The position numbers and the translations under genes are program-made. The notes under the pieces are model-generated. The model was given only the letters and a program-made list of their open reading frames with translations, was not told the origin of the DNA and did no database searches. Below are positions 1 through 9,200 of a stretch of DNA of 64,000 bases, in pieces. Where the stretch lies: positions 682,001 through 746,000 of the forward strand of contig CAWHIL010000003.1 in the NCBI GenBank assembly GCA_963829505.1. Direction: 5' to 3'. Each line of letters opens with the position of its first letter. Position 1 is the first letter of the stretch. The stretch is from Roseiarcus sp963829505 (GTDB lineage Bacteria > Pseudomonadota > Alphaproteobacteria > Rhizobiales > Beijerinckiaceae).

Positions 1-1055
1 CGGACGACCGCATCGAGGTCGAAACGCCTTCGTTCGGGGGCAGGATCGCTGCCGGCCCCGTAGGTGAGCGTCGCCTGGCAGAACTTGATCGCCCGGTCGA
101 GAGTCGCGACCAGCCGCGGCGCGAGGCGCCGGGCCTGCGGGTCGTCGATGGTCGCGAGCCGGTCCGACATGAGCTGCGCGGCCGAGAGGATGTTGCGCAG
201 GTCGTGGTTGATGCGCGCGACCGCCATGCCGAGCTCGGAGAGCCGCTTTCGCTGATGAAGCTCATGCGCGAGCGAGCCTTGCATCGCAGCCAGCGCCGTC
301 TCGGCGAGCCCGATCTCGTCGGGACGCCCGCTCGGCGCGATCACACGCGAAACGTCCTGCGGACTCTCGCCGAAGGCGACGATGTTGGAGGTGAGGCGCC
401 GCATCGGCCTCAAGACCATGAGCCACAGCGCCGTCCAGAGGACGCCGGCGACGACCGTCGCGATCATGACCGCAATGCCGAGGAAGGTGTGCGACACCCG
501 CCAGGTCGCCTCGATCAGCGGGGTTTCGTCGAGCGTCACCTCGACCCGACCGCCGTCGGGCCCAGCCTCGGTCACCCGGGCGAGCGTGCCGGGTCTGGCG
601 AGCAGAGTGCGAAACGCGGCCCCGACGCTGTCCACGAACGTCTCGCGATCGAGGTCGACCAGCAGGGCCGGACCCGAGGGGGCGGCGGAATCGCTGAGCG
701 TCCGGGCGCCCTGAGGCGTCGAGATCGTGATCGCCTCGACGCCTACGCTCTTCAGGACCTTTCGGGCGAGGTCGGGCGAGAGCGCGTCTGGCTGGCCCGC
801 GTCGAACGCCTCGACCGTCGTCCCGGCCGCCGTCAGCTTGTTGTGAAACCAGGTTTCCCGAAAGGCCGCGAGGCGCGCGACGTAAAAGAGGCAGATCGCG
901 AGCAGCGCAAAGCCGATGGTGACGAGGAGCATCCGTCCCGCGAGCCCGAGCCTTCGCGGCCTGGCCCGGACGGCCGGGCGCGCATCGCCGGCCGGCGCCG
1001 GAAGGCGCTTCTCAGCGCGATCCCAGTCGCGGCGTTGATGGGGCAGGTCGAGCAC
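1..1055 (-). CDS. Sensor histidine kinase, N-terminal part (runs off the left edge)
   Basis: Membrane-bound two-component sensor kinase; only the first ~351 residues are in the window. From the chosen GTG start, residues 42-61 form a first membrane segment, ~65-185 a periplasmic sensor region and ~190-213 a second membrane segment. These are followed by a HAMP-like linker beginning LRPMRRLTSNI and a HisKA dimerisation segment with the probable phosphorylated His284 in RINHDLRNIL. The ATPase domain lies beyond the edge. The GTG was chosen because an AAGGGA ribosome site sits six bases upstream; the frame stays open further upstream, so a longer start is possible. The cognate regulator is not visible and the signal is unknown. 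Kinase assignment is firm, specificity is not. Confidence 0.85.
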   Translation of the reverse strand, partial: MLDLPHQRRDWDRAEKRLPAPAGDARPAVRARPRRLGLAGRMLLVTIGFALLAICLFYVARLAAFRETWFHNKLTAAGTTVEAFDAGQPDALSPDLARKVLKSVGVEAITISTPQGARTLSDSAAPSGPALLVDLDRETFVDSVGAAFRTLLARPGTLARVTEAGPDGGRVEVTLDETPLIEATWRVSHTFLGIAVMIATVVAGVLWTALWLMVLRPMRRLTSNIVAFGESPQDVSRVIAPSGRPDEIGLAETALAAMQGSLAHELHQRKRLSELGMAVARINHDLRNILSAAQLMSDRLATIDDPQARRLAPRLVATLDRAIKFCQATLTYGAGSDPAPERRRFDLDAVV

Positions 1056-1248
1056 GATTTTTCCCTTCGCCACCCAGCTAGGCCCGAAATGTGGCGGAAA
1101 CACAAGGGCTTCGAGGGGCTTAACAGACGTTCTCGGCAAAAGGGCCACAGCCTGCAGCAAAAGGTCAACGCAAGCCTGCGAGCCTTGTTTTGGCCACATC
1201 GATCGGCCAGATGGCCCGCCGACTGAAACAGAATAAGGTAGTTACTGA

Positions 1249-1557
1249 ATGAAGAAGCTGTTGGTTGCGTGCGCCTTCCTTGGTATCATGACTAATGTAT
1301 CGTGGGCTGGCGAATTTGGTATAGCCTCATTCTACAATTACTATTCCAAGAGCGGATTGTACGCCGCTCACAAGAGCCTGCCTTTTGGCTCGCATGTTCG
1401 GGTGACGAACCTCGACAACGGTCGCGCCGCCGTCGTGACCATCCTGGATCGGGGGCCGTTCGTCCGCGGCCGGATCATCGATGTGTCACCGACCGCCGCC
1501 GACGTTCTCGGCTTCCGCCACGCGGGCGTGGCCCACGTGCGGATCGAGAAGCTCTGA
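1249..1557 (+). CDS. RlpA-like double-psi beta-barrel secreted protein
   Basis: Small exported protein of 102 residues. Residues 1-20 are a typical signal peptide (MKK, hydrophobic core, cut after SWA). The rest is one RlpA-like double-psi beta-barrel: GIASFY near the start, AAHKSLPFGS, VTNLDNG, then DRGPFV and GRIIDVSP, ending in AHVRIEKL. RlpA proteins bind or cleave peptidoglycan glycan strands lacking stem peptides and work at the division septum. This one has the barrel only, with no SPOR domain, so septal targeting is not evident. AAGGTAG lies just upstream of the ATG. It converges on the acyl-CoA dehydrogenase gene, with an inverted repeat between them. Confidence 0.8.
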   Translation: MKKLLVACAFLGIMTNVSWAGEFGIASFYNYYSKSGLYAAHKSLPFGSHVRVTNLDNGRAAVVTILDRGPFVRGRIIDVSPTAADVLGFRHAGVAHVRIEKL

Positions 1558-1596
1558 GCTGAGTTCCTCAACCACGCGACTCGCGGCGTCCGCGTT

Positions 1597-1746
1597 CCCT
1601 CCCCCCTTGTGGGGGAGGGACAGGGCGGGGGGTCTCGCGGACTTTGGGGATGAGAGCGGTCAGCCTCAATGGTCGGTGTGCTTCCACCTCAACGGCAACC
1701 TGCGGTGAGACCCCCCTCCTCGATCCTCCCCCACAAGGGGGGAGGA
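1597..1746. repeat. Inverted repeat between convergent genes
   Basis: Two arms of about 36-40 bases face each other: a C-rich/G-rich hairpin (1597-1619) continuing to 1636, and its near-perfect reverse complement at 1707-1746. Each arm also folds on itself around TTGT/ACAA. It lies between the convergent rlpA-like and mcd genes, so it could serve as a two-way transcription terminator. The C-rich self-complementary unit resembles dispersed intergenic palindromes common in Rhizobiales genomes. Confidence 0.6.
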
Positions 1747-1799
1747 GGAGCGGGTCGCCACGCGCCTTGCAGACGTCGCGGCAGCAAAATGCGGCGCCC

Positions 1800-3446
1800 T
1801 TAGTTGCCGCCCTCGAGCAGGCGCCGCGCGATCACCTGGGCCTGGATCTCGGCCGCGCCCTCGAAGATGTTGAGAATTCGCGCGTCGCAGAGCACCCGGG
1901 AGATCGGGTATTCCAGGGCGAAGCCGTTGCCGCCGTGGATCTGCAGCGCATTGTCGGCTGCGGCCCAGGCGACGCGCGCGCCGAGCAGTTTCGCCATCCC
2001 CGCCTCGAGGTCGCAGCGCTTGCCTTCGTCCTTCGCCCGGCCGGCGAAATAGGTGATCTGCCGGGCGATGTGGATTTCGACCGCCATCATGGCGAGTTTG
2101 TCGGCGACGCGGGGAAAATGGATCAGCGTCTTGCCGAACTGCACGCGTTCCTTAGCGTAACGCAGACCAAGCTCGAAAGCGCTCTGGGCGACGCCGACCG
2201 CCCGCGCCGCCGTCTGGATGCGGGCCGATTCGAAAGTCTCCATGAGCTGCTTGAAGCCCTGACCCTCCTCGCCGCCGAGGAGCGCGTCGGCCGGCACGCG
2301 AAAGCCGTCGAAGGCGATCTCGTATTCCTTCATGCCCCGGTAGCCGAGCACCTCGATCTCGCCGCCCGACATGCCCTTGGCCGGGAACGGGTCGGCGTCC
2401 GTCCCGCGCGGCTTTTCGGCGAGCAGCATCGAGAGGCCCCGGTAGCCTTTCTCGTCCGGATTGGTTCGGACCAGCAGCGTCATCAGGTCGGCTCGCACCG
2501 GATGGGTGATCCAGGTCTTGGCGCCGTTGACGACGTAGCTCTCGCCGTCGCGGGCGGCCCGCGTCCGCAAGGAAGCGAGGTCGGAGCCGGTGTTGGGCTC
2601 GGTGAAGACGGCGGTCGGCAGGATCGCCCCGCTCGCGATCCCCGGCAGATATTTCTCCTTCTGCGCTCTCGTTCCCCCGACCAGAATGAGCTCGGCAGCG
2701 ATCTCGGAGCGGGTGCCGAGCGAGCCGACCCCGATGTAGCCGCGCGACAATTCCTCGGAGACGACGCACATGGCGACCTTGCCGAGCCCCATGCCGCCGA
2801 AGCTCTCAGGGATGGTGAGGCCGAAGACGCCGAGTTCCGAGAGGCCCGAGATCACTTCGAGCGGGATGTAGGTGTTGGCGCGGTGCCAGTCCTGCGCGTA
2901 GGGGACGACCTCCGCGTCGGCGAAGCGGCGCATCTCGCCGCGGATCGCCTCGAACGTTTCGTCGAGGCCCGGGTCGCCGATCGCGCCGTCGGGGGCGTGG
3001 CCGATGAGTTCGGCGAGGGCTGCGCGGTTTGCCGGCGTATTGCCGGCGCGGATCAGCGCCTCGACCGCGGGCGCCTCGCGGAACGGCCTGATCTCGCTCT
3101 CCGAAAGGCCGAAGTCGGCGAGGCGGACGATCTCGCCCTGGTTCATCGGCATGCCGCCGAAGATCTGGGCGAGGTATTCGCCAAGGCCGATGCGGGTCAG
3201 AAGCTCCTCGGTCCGGCCGAAGCGGCCCTCCTCGCGCATGCGCCGCGCATAGGCCGCAAGTTCGCGGACGGATTCGACATAAGTCGCAAGCCAGGCGAGG
3301 CCGTGGACGGCGTGCTGCTCGGCCTCGATCCTCTCGGCGCTGAGCTTGCCGTCAGCAAGCACGCGCTCGCGGACCGCCGACACGGCGCATTCGAGGAGGC
3401 TGGAGGCGGTGGACTGGGCCTGCCGGGCGAGGTCGTCGAGCGTCAC
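1800..3446 (-). CDS. mcd: (2S)-methylsuccinyl-CoA dehydrogenase (acyl-CoA dehydrogenase family)
   Basis: FAD enzyme of 548 residues. The C-terminal ~390 residues are a standard acyl-CoA dehydrogenase: IPESFGGMGLG, the substrate/FAD loop TEPNTGSD, NGAKTWITH, and the C-terminal GNGFALEYPISR and FEGAAEIQ, whose Glu is in the usual catalytic region. The extra helical N-terminal ~160 residues and total length of ~550 are characteristic of Mcd, which oxidises (2S)-methylsuccinyl-CoA to mesaconyl-CoA in the ethylmalonyl-CoA pathway. The assignment rests on length and N-terminal extension; an ordinary short-chain acyl-CoA dehydrogenase is the alternative. It is a single gene here, with no other pathway genes nearby. 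Confidence 0.75.
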   Translation of the reverse strand: MTLDDLARQAQSTASSLLECAVSAVRERVLADGKLSAERIEAEQHAVHGLAWLATYVESVRELAAYARRMREEGRFGRTEELLTRIGLGEYLAQIFGGMPMNQGEIVRLADFGLSESEIRPFREAPAVEALIRAGNTPANRAALAELIGHAPDGAIGDPGLDETFEAIRGEMRRFADAEVVPYAQDWHRANTYIPLEVISGLSELGVFGLTIPESFGGMGLGKVAMCVVSEELSRGYIGVGSLGTRSEIAAELILVGGTRAQKEKYLPGIASGAILPTAVFTEPNTGSDLASLRTRAARDGESYVVNGAKTWITHPVRADLMTLLVRTNPDEKGYRGLSMLLAEKPRGTDADPFPAKGMSGGEIEVLGYRGMKEYEIAFDGFRVPADALLGGEEGQGFKQLMETFESARIQTAARAVGVAQSAFELGLRYAKERVQFGKTLIHFPRVADKLAMMAVEIHIARQITYFAGRAKDEGKRCDLEAGMAKLLGARVAWAAADNALQIHGGNGFALEYPISRVLCDARILNIFEGAAEIQAQVIARRLLEGGN

Positions 3447-3626
3447 GGGGAATGTCTCCTTCCGCGGAAAAAGTCGCTGTTGCGTTGCAGCATGCGTCTC
3501 CGCGGCGCACGATTTAATGCGTCTTTTCGTCGTCGGCGGAGCGGACTAAGCGGAAGGAGTGTTTTTGCGACTTGGCGTTCGCCCCGTTAAGGACGGGGAG
3601 CGGCCCCCCGTGCGGCCGATGGGAGG

Positions 3627-4475
3627 GTGAGGACGGTCTTGCGCAGGACGGCGGCGATCATCTGGGGCGCGAGCGAGAAGTTTCTCGCCGACGACGGCTG
3701 GGCGATCGCCAGCTACATCGGGCTCACCCTCCTCATGTCGCTCTTTCCCTTCCTCATTTTTGTGGCGGCGGTGGCCGGCTTCCTCGGCTCGGCGCAACTT
3801 GCCGAGGAGGCGGCGCGGCTCGTCTTCGCCGAATGGCCCGACGTCGTCGCCCGGCCGATCGCCCATGAGGTCGGCAACGTGCTGACGGCGCCGCGCGGCG
3901 GCCTCCTCACCGTCGGCGCGGTGCTCTCGTTCTACTTCGCCTCGAGCGCCGTCGAAGCCTTGCGGGTCGGGCTCAACCGGGCCTACGGCCTCATCGAGCG
4001 GCGTCCGTGGTGGCTGCTCCGGCTCCAGTCGCTCGGACTCGTGCTGGTCGGATCGATCGCGCTGCTCGCGCTCGCCTTCCTGGTCGTGCTCGGGCCGCTC
4101 ATCCTCGAGGCGGTCTCGGTGTTCGCCCCGACCGTCGCCGACGCCCGCACGCTGCTCGACTTCGGACGTCTCGCGGTCGCCGGGATGATGCTCGCGATGT
4201 CGCTCATTCTCGCCCACCGCATCCTGCCGGCGCAGCGGCCGCGCATGTTCGAGCTTCTTCCGGGCGTGGCGCTGACCTTCATCGCGAGCATCGTGTTCGG
4301 CGAGGCCTTCGGCGCGTATCTCAGCCAGTTCGTGCGCAACTACATCTCGACCTACGCCGGGTTGGCCTCGGCGATGATCGCGCTCGTCTATCTCTACTGG
4401 GTCGCGCTTCTCTTCGTGTTCGGCGGCGAACTGAACGCGGCGATCATGCGCAACCGGGAGGAGCGCTCCCGCTGA
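3627..4475 (+). CDS. YihY/BrkB family inner-membrane protein
   Basis: Polytopic membrane protein of 282 residues with about six hydrophobic segments and the BrkB/YihY features: an N-terminal DDGWAIASYIGLTLLMSLFPF segment, the central SSAVEALRVGLNRAYG, and a C-terminal ASAMIALVYLYW followed by FGGELNAAI. The family was once annotated as ribonuclease BN, but that activity belongs to another gene; the function of YihY proteins is still unclear. It stands alone between mcd (divergent) and the DUF2155 gene (convergent, 18 bases away). Confidence 0.85.
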   Translation: MRTVLRRTAAIIWGASEKFLADDGWAIASYIGLTLLMSLFPFLIFVAAVAGFLGSAQLAEEAARLVFAEWPDVVARPIAHEVGNVLTAPRGGLLTVGAVLSFYFASSAVEALRVGLNRAYGLIERRPWWLLRLQSLGLVLVGSIALLALAFLVVLGPLILEAVSVFAPTVADARTLLDFGRLAVAGMMLAMSLILAHRILPAQRPRMFELLPGVALTFIASIVFGEAFGAYLSQFVRNYISTYAGLASAMIALVYLYWVALLFVFGGELNAAIMRNREERSR

Positions 4476-4493
4476 TGGCCGTGGGGGGCTTTT

Positions 4494-5153
4494 TCAGCGC
4501 CCGTTGCGGTTCGCGCCGCCGCCGAGATCGAGCGGGGCGTTGTCGCCGCCGGCGTCGGGCGCGGGCAGGGGGGCCGCGACCACCGCGGGCTTCGGCTTCG
4601 GCTTCTTTTTCGGCGGGGGCGCGGGCGTCTGGGGCGAGGCCGGCGCGTTCGGGTCGGCGTTCGCGTCGGGCGCGTCCGTCTCCGTCTCGGCGACCGCCGG
4701 CGCTTCCCTGATGACGGTCGTGCCGCCTTTGCAGTCGACGAGCCAGACGTCGTAGATCGGATGCTCGACGCCGTGCAGACCGGGGCTGTCGGCGAACATC
4801 CAGCCCGAGAAGATCCGCTTGAACTTGTGCTCCTCGTCGATCTCGTCGACCTGGGCGAAGGCGTCGGTGCGCGGCGGATCGGTCGGCGGCCGCGAGTAGC
4901 AGATGCGCGGCGTCACCTGCAGCGTGCCGAACTGCACCGTCTCGTTCAGCGCGACTTCGAAGGTGATGATGCGGCCGGTGATCTTGTCGAGCCCGTCGAA
5001 TACGGCGACCGGATTGGCGATCTTGTCGGCGCTGGCGGGCAGCGCGAACAGGACGAGCGCGCCGAGCGCGGGCGCGCCACGCCGCAGGGCGGGGCCAAGA
5101 AGCCGCGCGGCGACGATTTGCGCATGGGCGGCGGACGCTCGCATTGAAGTCAT
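4494..5153 (-). CDS. DUF2155 domain-containing secreted protein
   Basis: 219-residue exported protein. The ATG at 5153 gives an N-terminus with a hydrophobic stretch ending ALPASA, a plausible signal peptidase site. The DUF2155 region follows (about residues 45-150: ITGRIITFEVALNE, FGTLQVTPRICY, KRIFSGWMFADSPGL, HPIYDVWLVDCK). The tail is low-complexity and rich in Pro, Lys and Ala. In many Rhizobiales this family sits directly after the NDUFA12 gene, as here (95-base gap, same strand), so co-transcription is likely. Biochemical role unknown. The reading frame is open further upstream, but the family start fits 5153. Confidence 0.8.
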   Translation of the reverse strand: MTSMRASAAHAQIVAARLLGPALRRGAPALGALVLFALPASADKIANPVAVFDGLDKITGRIITFEVALNETVQFGTLQVTPRICYSRPPTDPPRTDAFAQVDEIDEEHKFKRIFSGWMFADSPGLHGVEHPIYDVWLVDCKGGTTVIREAPAVAETETDAPDANADPNAPASPQTPAPPPKKKPKPKPAVVAAPLPAPDAGGDNAPLDLGGGANRNGR

Positions 5154-5248
5154 GGCGGCCGCTCTCAAGGCAAACGACGGCGGAAAGAAGGCGCGCCCTC
5201 CGGCGCGAGACTGGTCATGCCGTCGCTTCCCCTTCCTCGAAGGCCGGT

Positions 5249-5662
5249 TTACGGCCCCGGGCTCCAGGCCTCGTAGTCGCCGCCGGTACGCTGGCGGTCG
5301 GGCCGCGGATAGGCGACCGAGCCCTTCGGCAGGATCGCGCCGGGCGTGCCGGTCGGATTGCCGATGTGGGGCTCTTCCCACGGGTGGGGCTTATAGTCCT
5401 CTTCCGAGGGGGCCGTGTCGACGGTGTGATGCAGCCAGCCGTTCCACCCCGGCGGCGTCATCGAGGCTTCGGACTCGCCGTTGTAGATCACCCAGCGCCG
5501 CTCGAAGCCGAGCGCCGGATCGATCCCGGGCTTGCGGTAATAGGCGTTGCCGAACTGGTCGTGGCCGACCAGCACGCCGTGCTTGCTGGTGTAGACGAGG
5601 GTGTTCAGCGTCGCTCCGTTCCACCAGGTGGCGAAGCGGAGCAGAAAGTCTTTCAGCGTCAT
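5249..5662 (-). CDS. NDUFA12-family accessory subunit of NADH:ubiquinone oxidoreductase
   Basis: 137-residue homologue of the mitochondrial complex I accessory subunit NDUFA12/B17.2, found in alphaproteobacterial complex I. Family marks are GVLVGHDQFGNAYYR, ERRWVIYNG, the motif PPGWNGWLHH and PHPWEEPHIGNPTGT. It would bind the peripheral arm of the respiratory enzyme on the cytoplasmic face. The core nuo genes are not in the window. It heads a probable two-gene unit with the DUF2155 gene and is divergent from nrdJ across a 549-base control region. Confidence 0.9.
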   Translation of the reverse strand: MTLKDFLLRFATWWNGATLNTLVYTSKHGVLVGHDQFGNAYYRKPGIDPALGFERRWVIYNGESEASMTPPGWNGWLHHTVDTAPSEEDYKPHPWEEPHIGNPTGTPGAILPKGSVAYPRPDRQRTGGDYEAWSPGP

Positions 5663-5763
5663 GGTCGAATAGGTCCCGGGTCGAGGACAAGCGCCGGGCG
5701 TAAAAGCGCGCGCGGAATATGGCGAGGGCGCGAGGCTCTGTCCAGTCGAACTTCAGACGCGAT

Positions 5764-5862
5764 TTATCCACCGCCGACCTCTTGCCGAAGGCGCCCGACT
5801 CGGCCGATGCTCGCGTTGCGGAGGCAGGGTCGTTAACCTTGCATTATCCACCTTTGTCCACA
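5764..5862 (+). promoter_or_regulatory. Three DnaA-box-like sites (5764-5772, 5844-5852, 5854-5862)
   Basis: TTATCCACC occurs at 5764-5772 and again at 5844-5852, and TTGTCCACA at 5854-5862. Each matches the DnaA consensus TTATNCACA at eight of nine positions, and all have the same orientation. Three near-matches within 100 bases upstream of a ribonucleotide reductase gene recall DnaA control of nrdAB in E. coli. Binding is inferred only. Confidence 0.45.
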
Positions 5863-5873
5863 ATATGTAGTGT
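5858..5873 (+). promoter_or_regulatory. NrdR-box-like palindrome upstream of nrdJ
   Basis: The 16-mer's reverse complement reads ACACTACATATTGTGG and matches the NrdR consensus ACACTATATATTGTGT at 14 of 16 positions. NrdR represses ribonucleotide reductase genes when dATP is high. NrdR boxes usually come in pairs; a second good copy is not seen. The site overlaps the third DnaA-like box, so the two proteins could compete. Confidence 0.55.
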
Positions 5874-6211
5874 GCAGTGCTTGCTGACCTCACAACCCAT
5901 TGACGGCGTCCGGAGCGAGTCGTAGGGTTGGACTCGGGTTTGAAAAGGGTTGGACGGCGGGGGCGCCGTCAGGGGTAAGGGCGTTTTTGAAAGAGCCGTC
6001 GGCGGCCCTCTTGAAGAGGGCGCCGGCCGGATGCGTCAGGAATCATCGACGATATGACTTTGGGCGCGGCTTCCAGGCGCCAGGCGGCGTGCGGCCTTGA
6101 GCGCGCGCGGGGACAATTGGAACGCGCCCGCGCGGCTTGCGTTCCGACGAGCAAGGGCAGGGCCGCGAGCGGGACGCTCGAGCCTTCATGGGATCGGGAG
6201 AGGCGAGGACA

Positions 6212-9200
6212 ATGAGAATCGAGCGTCACACCACGAAGTCGGGCGCATCTCCCTACGAGGCGATTCCGTTCGCCACGACAAAGAGCGAGATCCGCAATCC
6301 CGACGGCTCGGTCGTCTTCTCCCTCGACGCCATCGAGGTCCCGGCCGCCTGGAGCCAGGTCGCGGCCGACGTGCTGGCGCAGAAATATTTCCGCAAGGCG
6401 GGCGTCCCTGCGCGCCTGAAGCGGGTCGAGGAAATGGACGTCCCCTCCTTCCTGTGGCGCTCGATCCCCGACGAGGAGGCGCTCGAGGCGTTGCCGAAGC
6501 CAGAGCGCACGGGCTCCGAGACCTCAGCAAAGCAGGTCTTCGACCGGCTCGCCGGCGCCTGGGCCTATTGGGGTTGGAAGGCCGGCTATTTCGACGGCGT
6601 CGACGACGCCCAAGCCTATTTCGACGAGATGCGCTTCATGCTCGCGCGCCAGATCGCCGCGCCCAATTCCCCGCAATGGTTCAACACCGGCCTCCACTGG
6701 GCCTACGGCGTCGATGGGCCGGGTCAGGGCCACTTCTACGTCGACTTCGAGACCGGCAAGCTCGTCAAGTCGAAGTCGGCCTACGAGCATCCCCAGCCGC
6801 ACGCCTGCTTCATCCAGTCGGTCGCCGACGACCTCGTCAACGAGGGCGGCATCATGGACCTCTGGGTGCGCGAGGCGCGGCTCTTCAAATACGGCTCGGG
6901 CACCGGCTCCAACTTCTCGGCCTTGCGCGGCGAGAACGAGAAGCTCTCCGGAGGCGGTCGCTCGTCGGGCCTCATGTCGTTCCTCAAGATCGGCGACCGG
7001 GCGGCGGGCGCGATCAAGTCGGGCGGCACGACGCGGCGCGCGGCGAAGATGGTGGTCGTCGACGCCGACCATCCCGACATCGAATTCTACGTCGACTGGA
7101 AGGTGAAGGAGGAGCAGAAGGTCGCCGCGCTCGCCGCCGGCTCGCGCCTCGTGCGGCGCCATCTCAAGGCGATCCTCAAAGCCTGCGTCAATTGCGAGGG
7201 CCCGGGCGACGATTGCTTCAACGTCGAGAAGAATCCGGTCCTGAAACGCGAGGTGCGCCTGGCCCGCAAAAATGACGTGCCGGACGGCATCATCAAGCGC
7301 GTCATCCAGGAGGCCCGGCAGGGCGTCCGCGAACTCGACTTCGACGTCTACGACACCGACTGGGAGTCGGAGGCCTATCTCACCGTCTCCGGCCAGAACT
7401 CCAACAACTCAGTACGGGTCGACGACGCCTTCCTGCACGCCGTCGAGACCGACGGCGACTGGGATCTGAAAGCGCGCCTCTCCGGCAAGACGACGAAGAC
7501 CCTCAAGGCGCGGTCCTTATGGGAGAAGATCGGCCACGCCGCCTGGGCTTCGGCCGATCCCGGCATTCAGTACCACACGACCATCAACGACTGGCACACC
7601 TGCCCGGCGTCGGGGCCGATCCGCGCCTCAAACCCGTGCTCGGAATACATGTTCCTCGACGACACGGCCTGCAATCTCGCCTCGCTGAACCTGCTTCAGT
7701 TCCAGAATCCAGAGACAAAAGAGTTCGACATCGCCGCTTACGAGCATAGCGTCCGCCTGTGGACGCTGACGCTCGAGATCTCGGTCGCGATGGCGCAGTT
7801 CCCCTCGAAGGAGATCGCGCGCCTCTCCTACGAGTTCCGGACGCTCGGCCTCGGCTACGCCAACATCGGCGGCCTCCTCATGTCGTGCGGCATCCCCTAC
7901 GATTCGGACGAGGGGCGGGCGATCTGCGGCGCGCTCTCCGCCGTGCTGACGGGCCGCGCCTACGCGACCTCGGCCGAGATTGCGGCCAAGAGCGGCGCCT
8001 TCCCCGGCTATCGCCCGAACGCCGAGGCGATGCTGCGCGTCATCCGCAACCACAAACGCGCCGCCGACGGCGAGGTCTCCGGCTACGAGAGCCTGTCGGT
8101 CGCCCCGACCCCGCTCGACCACGCCTCGCTCATCAAGGCCGGCCCGGCCTTCGCCCATCTCGGCGACGCGGCGCGCGCCGCCTGGAGCGCGGCGCTGGCG
8201 CTCGGGCAGAGCCACGGCTACCGCAACGCCCAGGTTTCGGTCGTCGCCCCGACCGGCACCATCGGCCTCGTCATGGATTGCGACACGACCGGCATCGAGC
8301 CCGATTTCGCGCTGGTCAAGTTCAAGAAGCTCGCGGGCGGCGGCTATTTCAAGATCATCAACCGCGCCGTTCCCGACGCGCTCCGGTCGCTCGGCTACGC
8401 AGAGGCGGCGATCGAGGACATCGTCGCCTATGCGGTCGGCCGGGCGACGCTGGCGCGTTCGCTGGCGATCGACCACGCGGCTTTGCGCGCCAAGGGGCTG
8501 CCCGAGGCGGCGATCGAGAAGGTCGAGGCGGCGCTGAAAGGCGCCTTCGACATCCGCTTCGTTTTCAACAAGTGGACGCTCGGCGCAGACACCTTGAGCG
8601 GCGCGCTGAAAATCCCGGCCGAGCGCTACGAGGCGCCGGGCTTCGACCTGCTCGCCGCGCTCGGCTTCACCAAGGCCGAGATCGAGGCGGCAAACGTTTT
8701 CGCCTGCGGCGCCATGACCCTGGAGGGCGCGCCTCATCTGAAAGCGGAGCATTATGCGGTGTTCGACTGCGCCAATCCGTGCGGACGGACGGGTAAGCGC
8801 TACCTCTCCGTCGAGAGCCACATCCGCATGATGGCGGCGGCGCAGCCGTTCATTTCGGGCGCGATCTCGAAGACGATCAACATGCCGAACGACGCGACCG
8901 TCGAGGACTGCAAGGAGGCCTACATGCTCTCCTGGCGCCTGGCGCTCAAGGCGAACGCCCTCTATCGCGATGGCTCGAAGCTGTCGCAGCCGCTGAACGC
9001 CCAACTCGTCGAGAACGACGACGAGGAGGAGGACGCGATCGAGACGCTGATCGCGGCGACCGGCCCGGCGCGCGCCGCTCAAGTTGCCGAGAAGATCGTC
9101 GAGCGGGTGATCGAGCGCGTCGAGCGGATGCGCGAGCGCGAAAAGCTGCCCGACCGCCGCAAGGGCTACACGCAGAAAGCGGTCGTCGGCGGCCACAAGG

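Larger units (their letters stand above)
5663..6211. other. 549-bp divergent control region between NDUFA12 and nrdJ
   Basis: No convincing coding sequence is seen. The AT-richer core (about 5750-5900) holds three DnaA-like boxes and one NrdR-like box, listed separately. The rest up to nrdJ is G-rich, with short GGGTTGGA repeats near 5926-5955. I looked for a cobalamin riboswitch, because nrdJ is B12-dependent, and did not recognise one. Confidence 0.5.

Noticed and set aside
204..1226. 340-codon plus-strand frame opposite the sensor kinase
   Set aside because: Arg/Asp/Glu-rich translation with no domain; the minus strand encodes clear kinase motifs.
1644..3590. 648-codon plus-strand frame opposite mcd
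   Set aside because: Antisense shadow typical of GC-rich codon use; mcd motifs are on the minus strand.
5663..6211. Cobalamin riboswitch upstream of nrdJ
   Set aside because: No B12-box-like sequence or expected conserved segments could be recognised.
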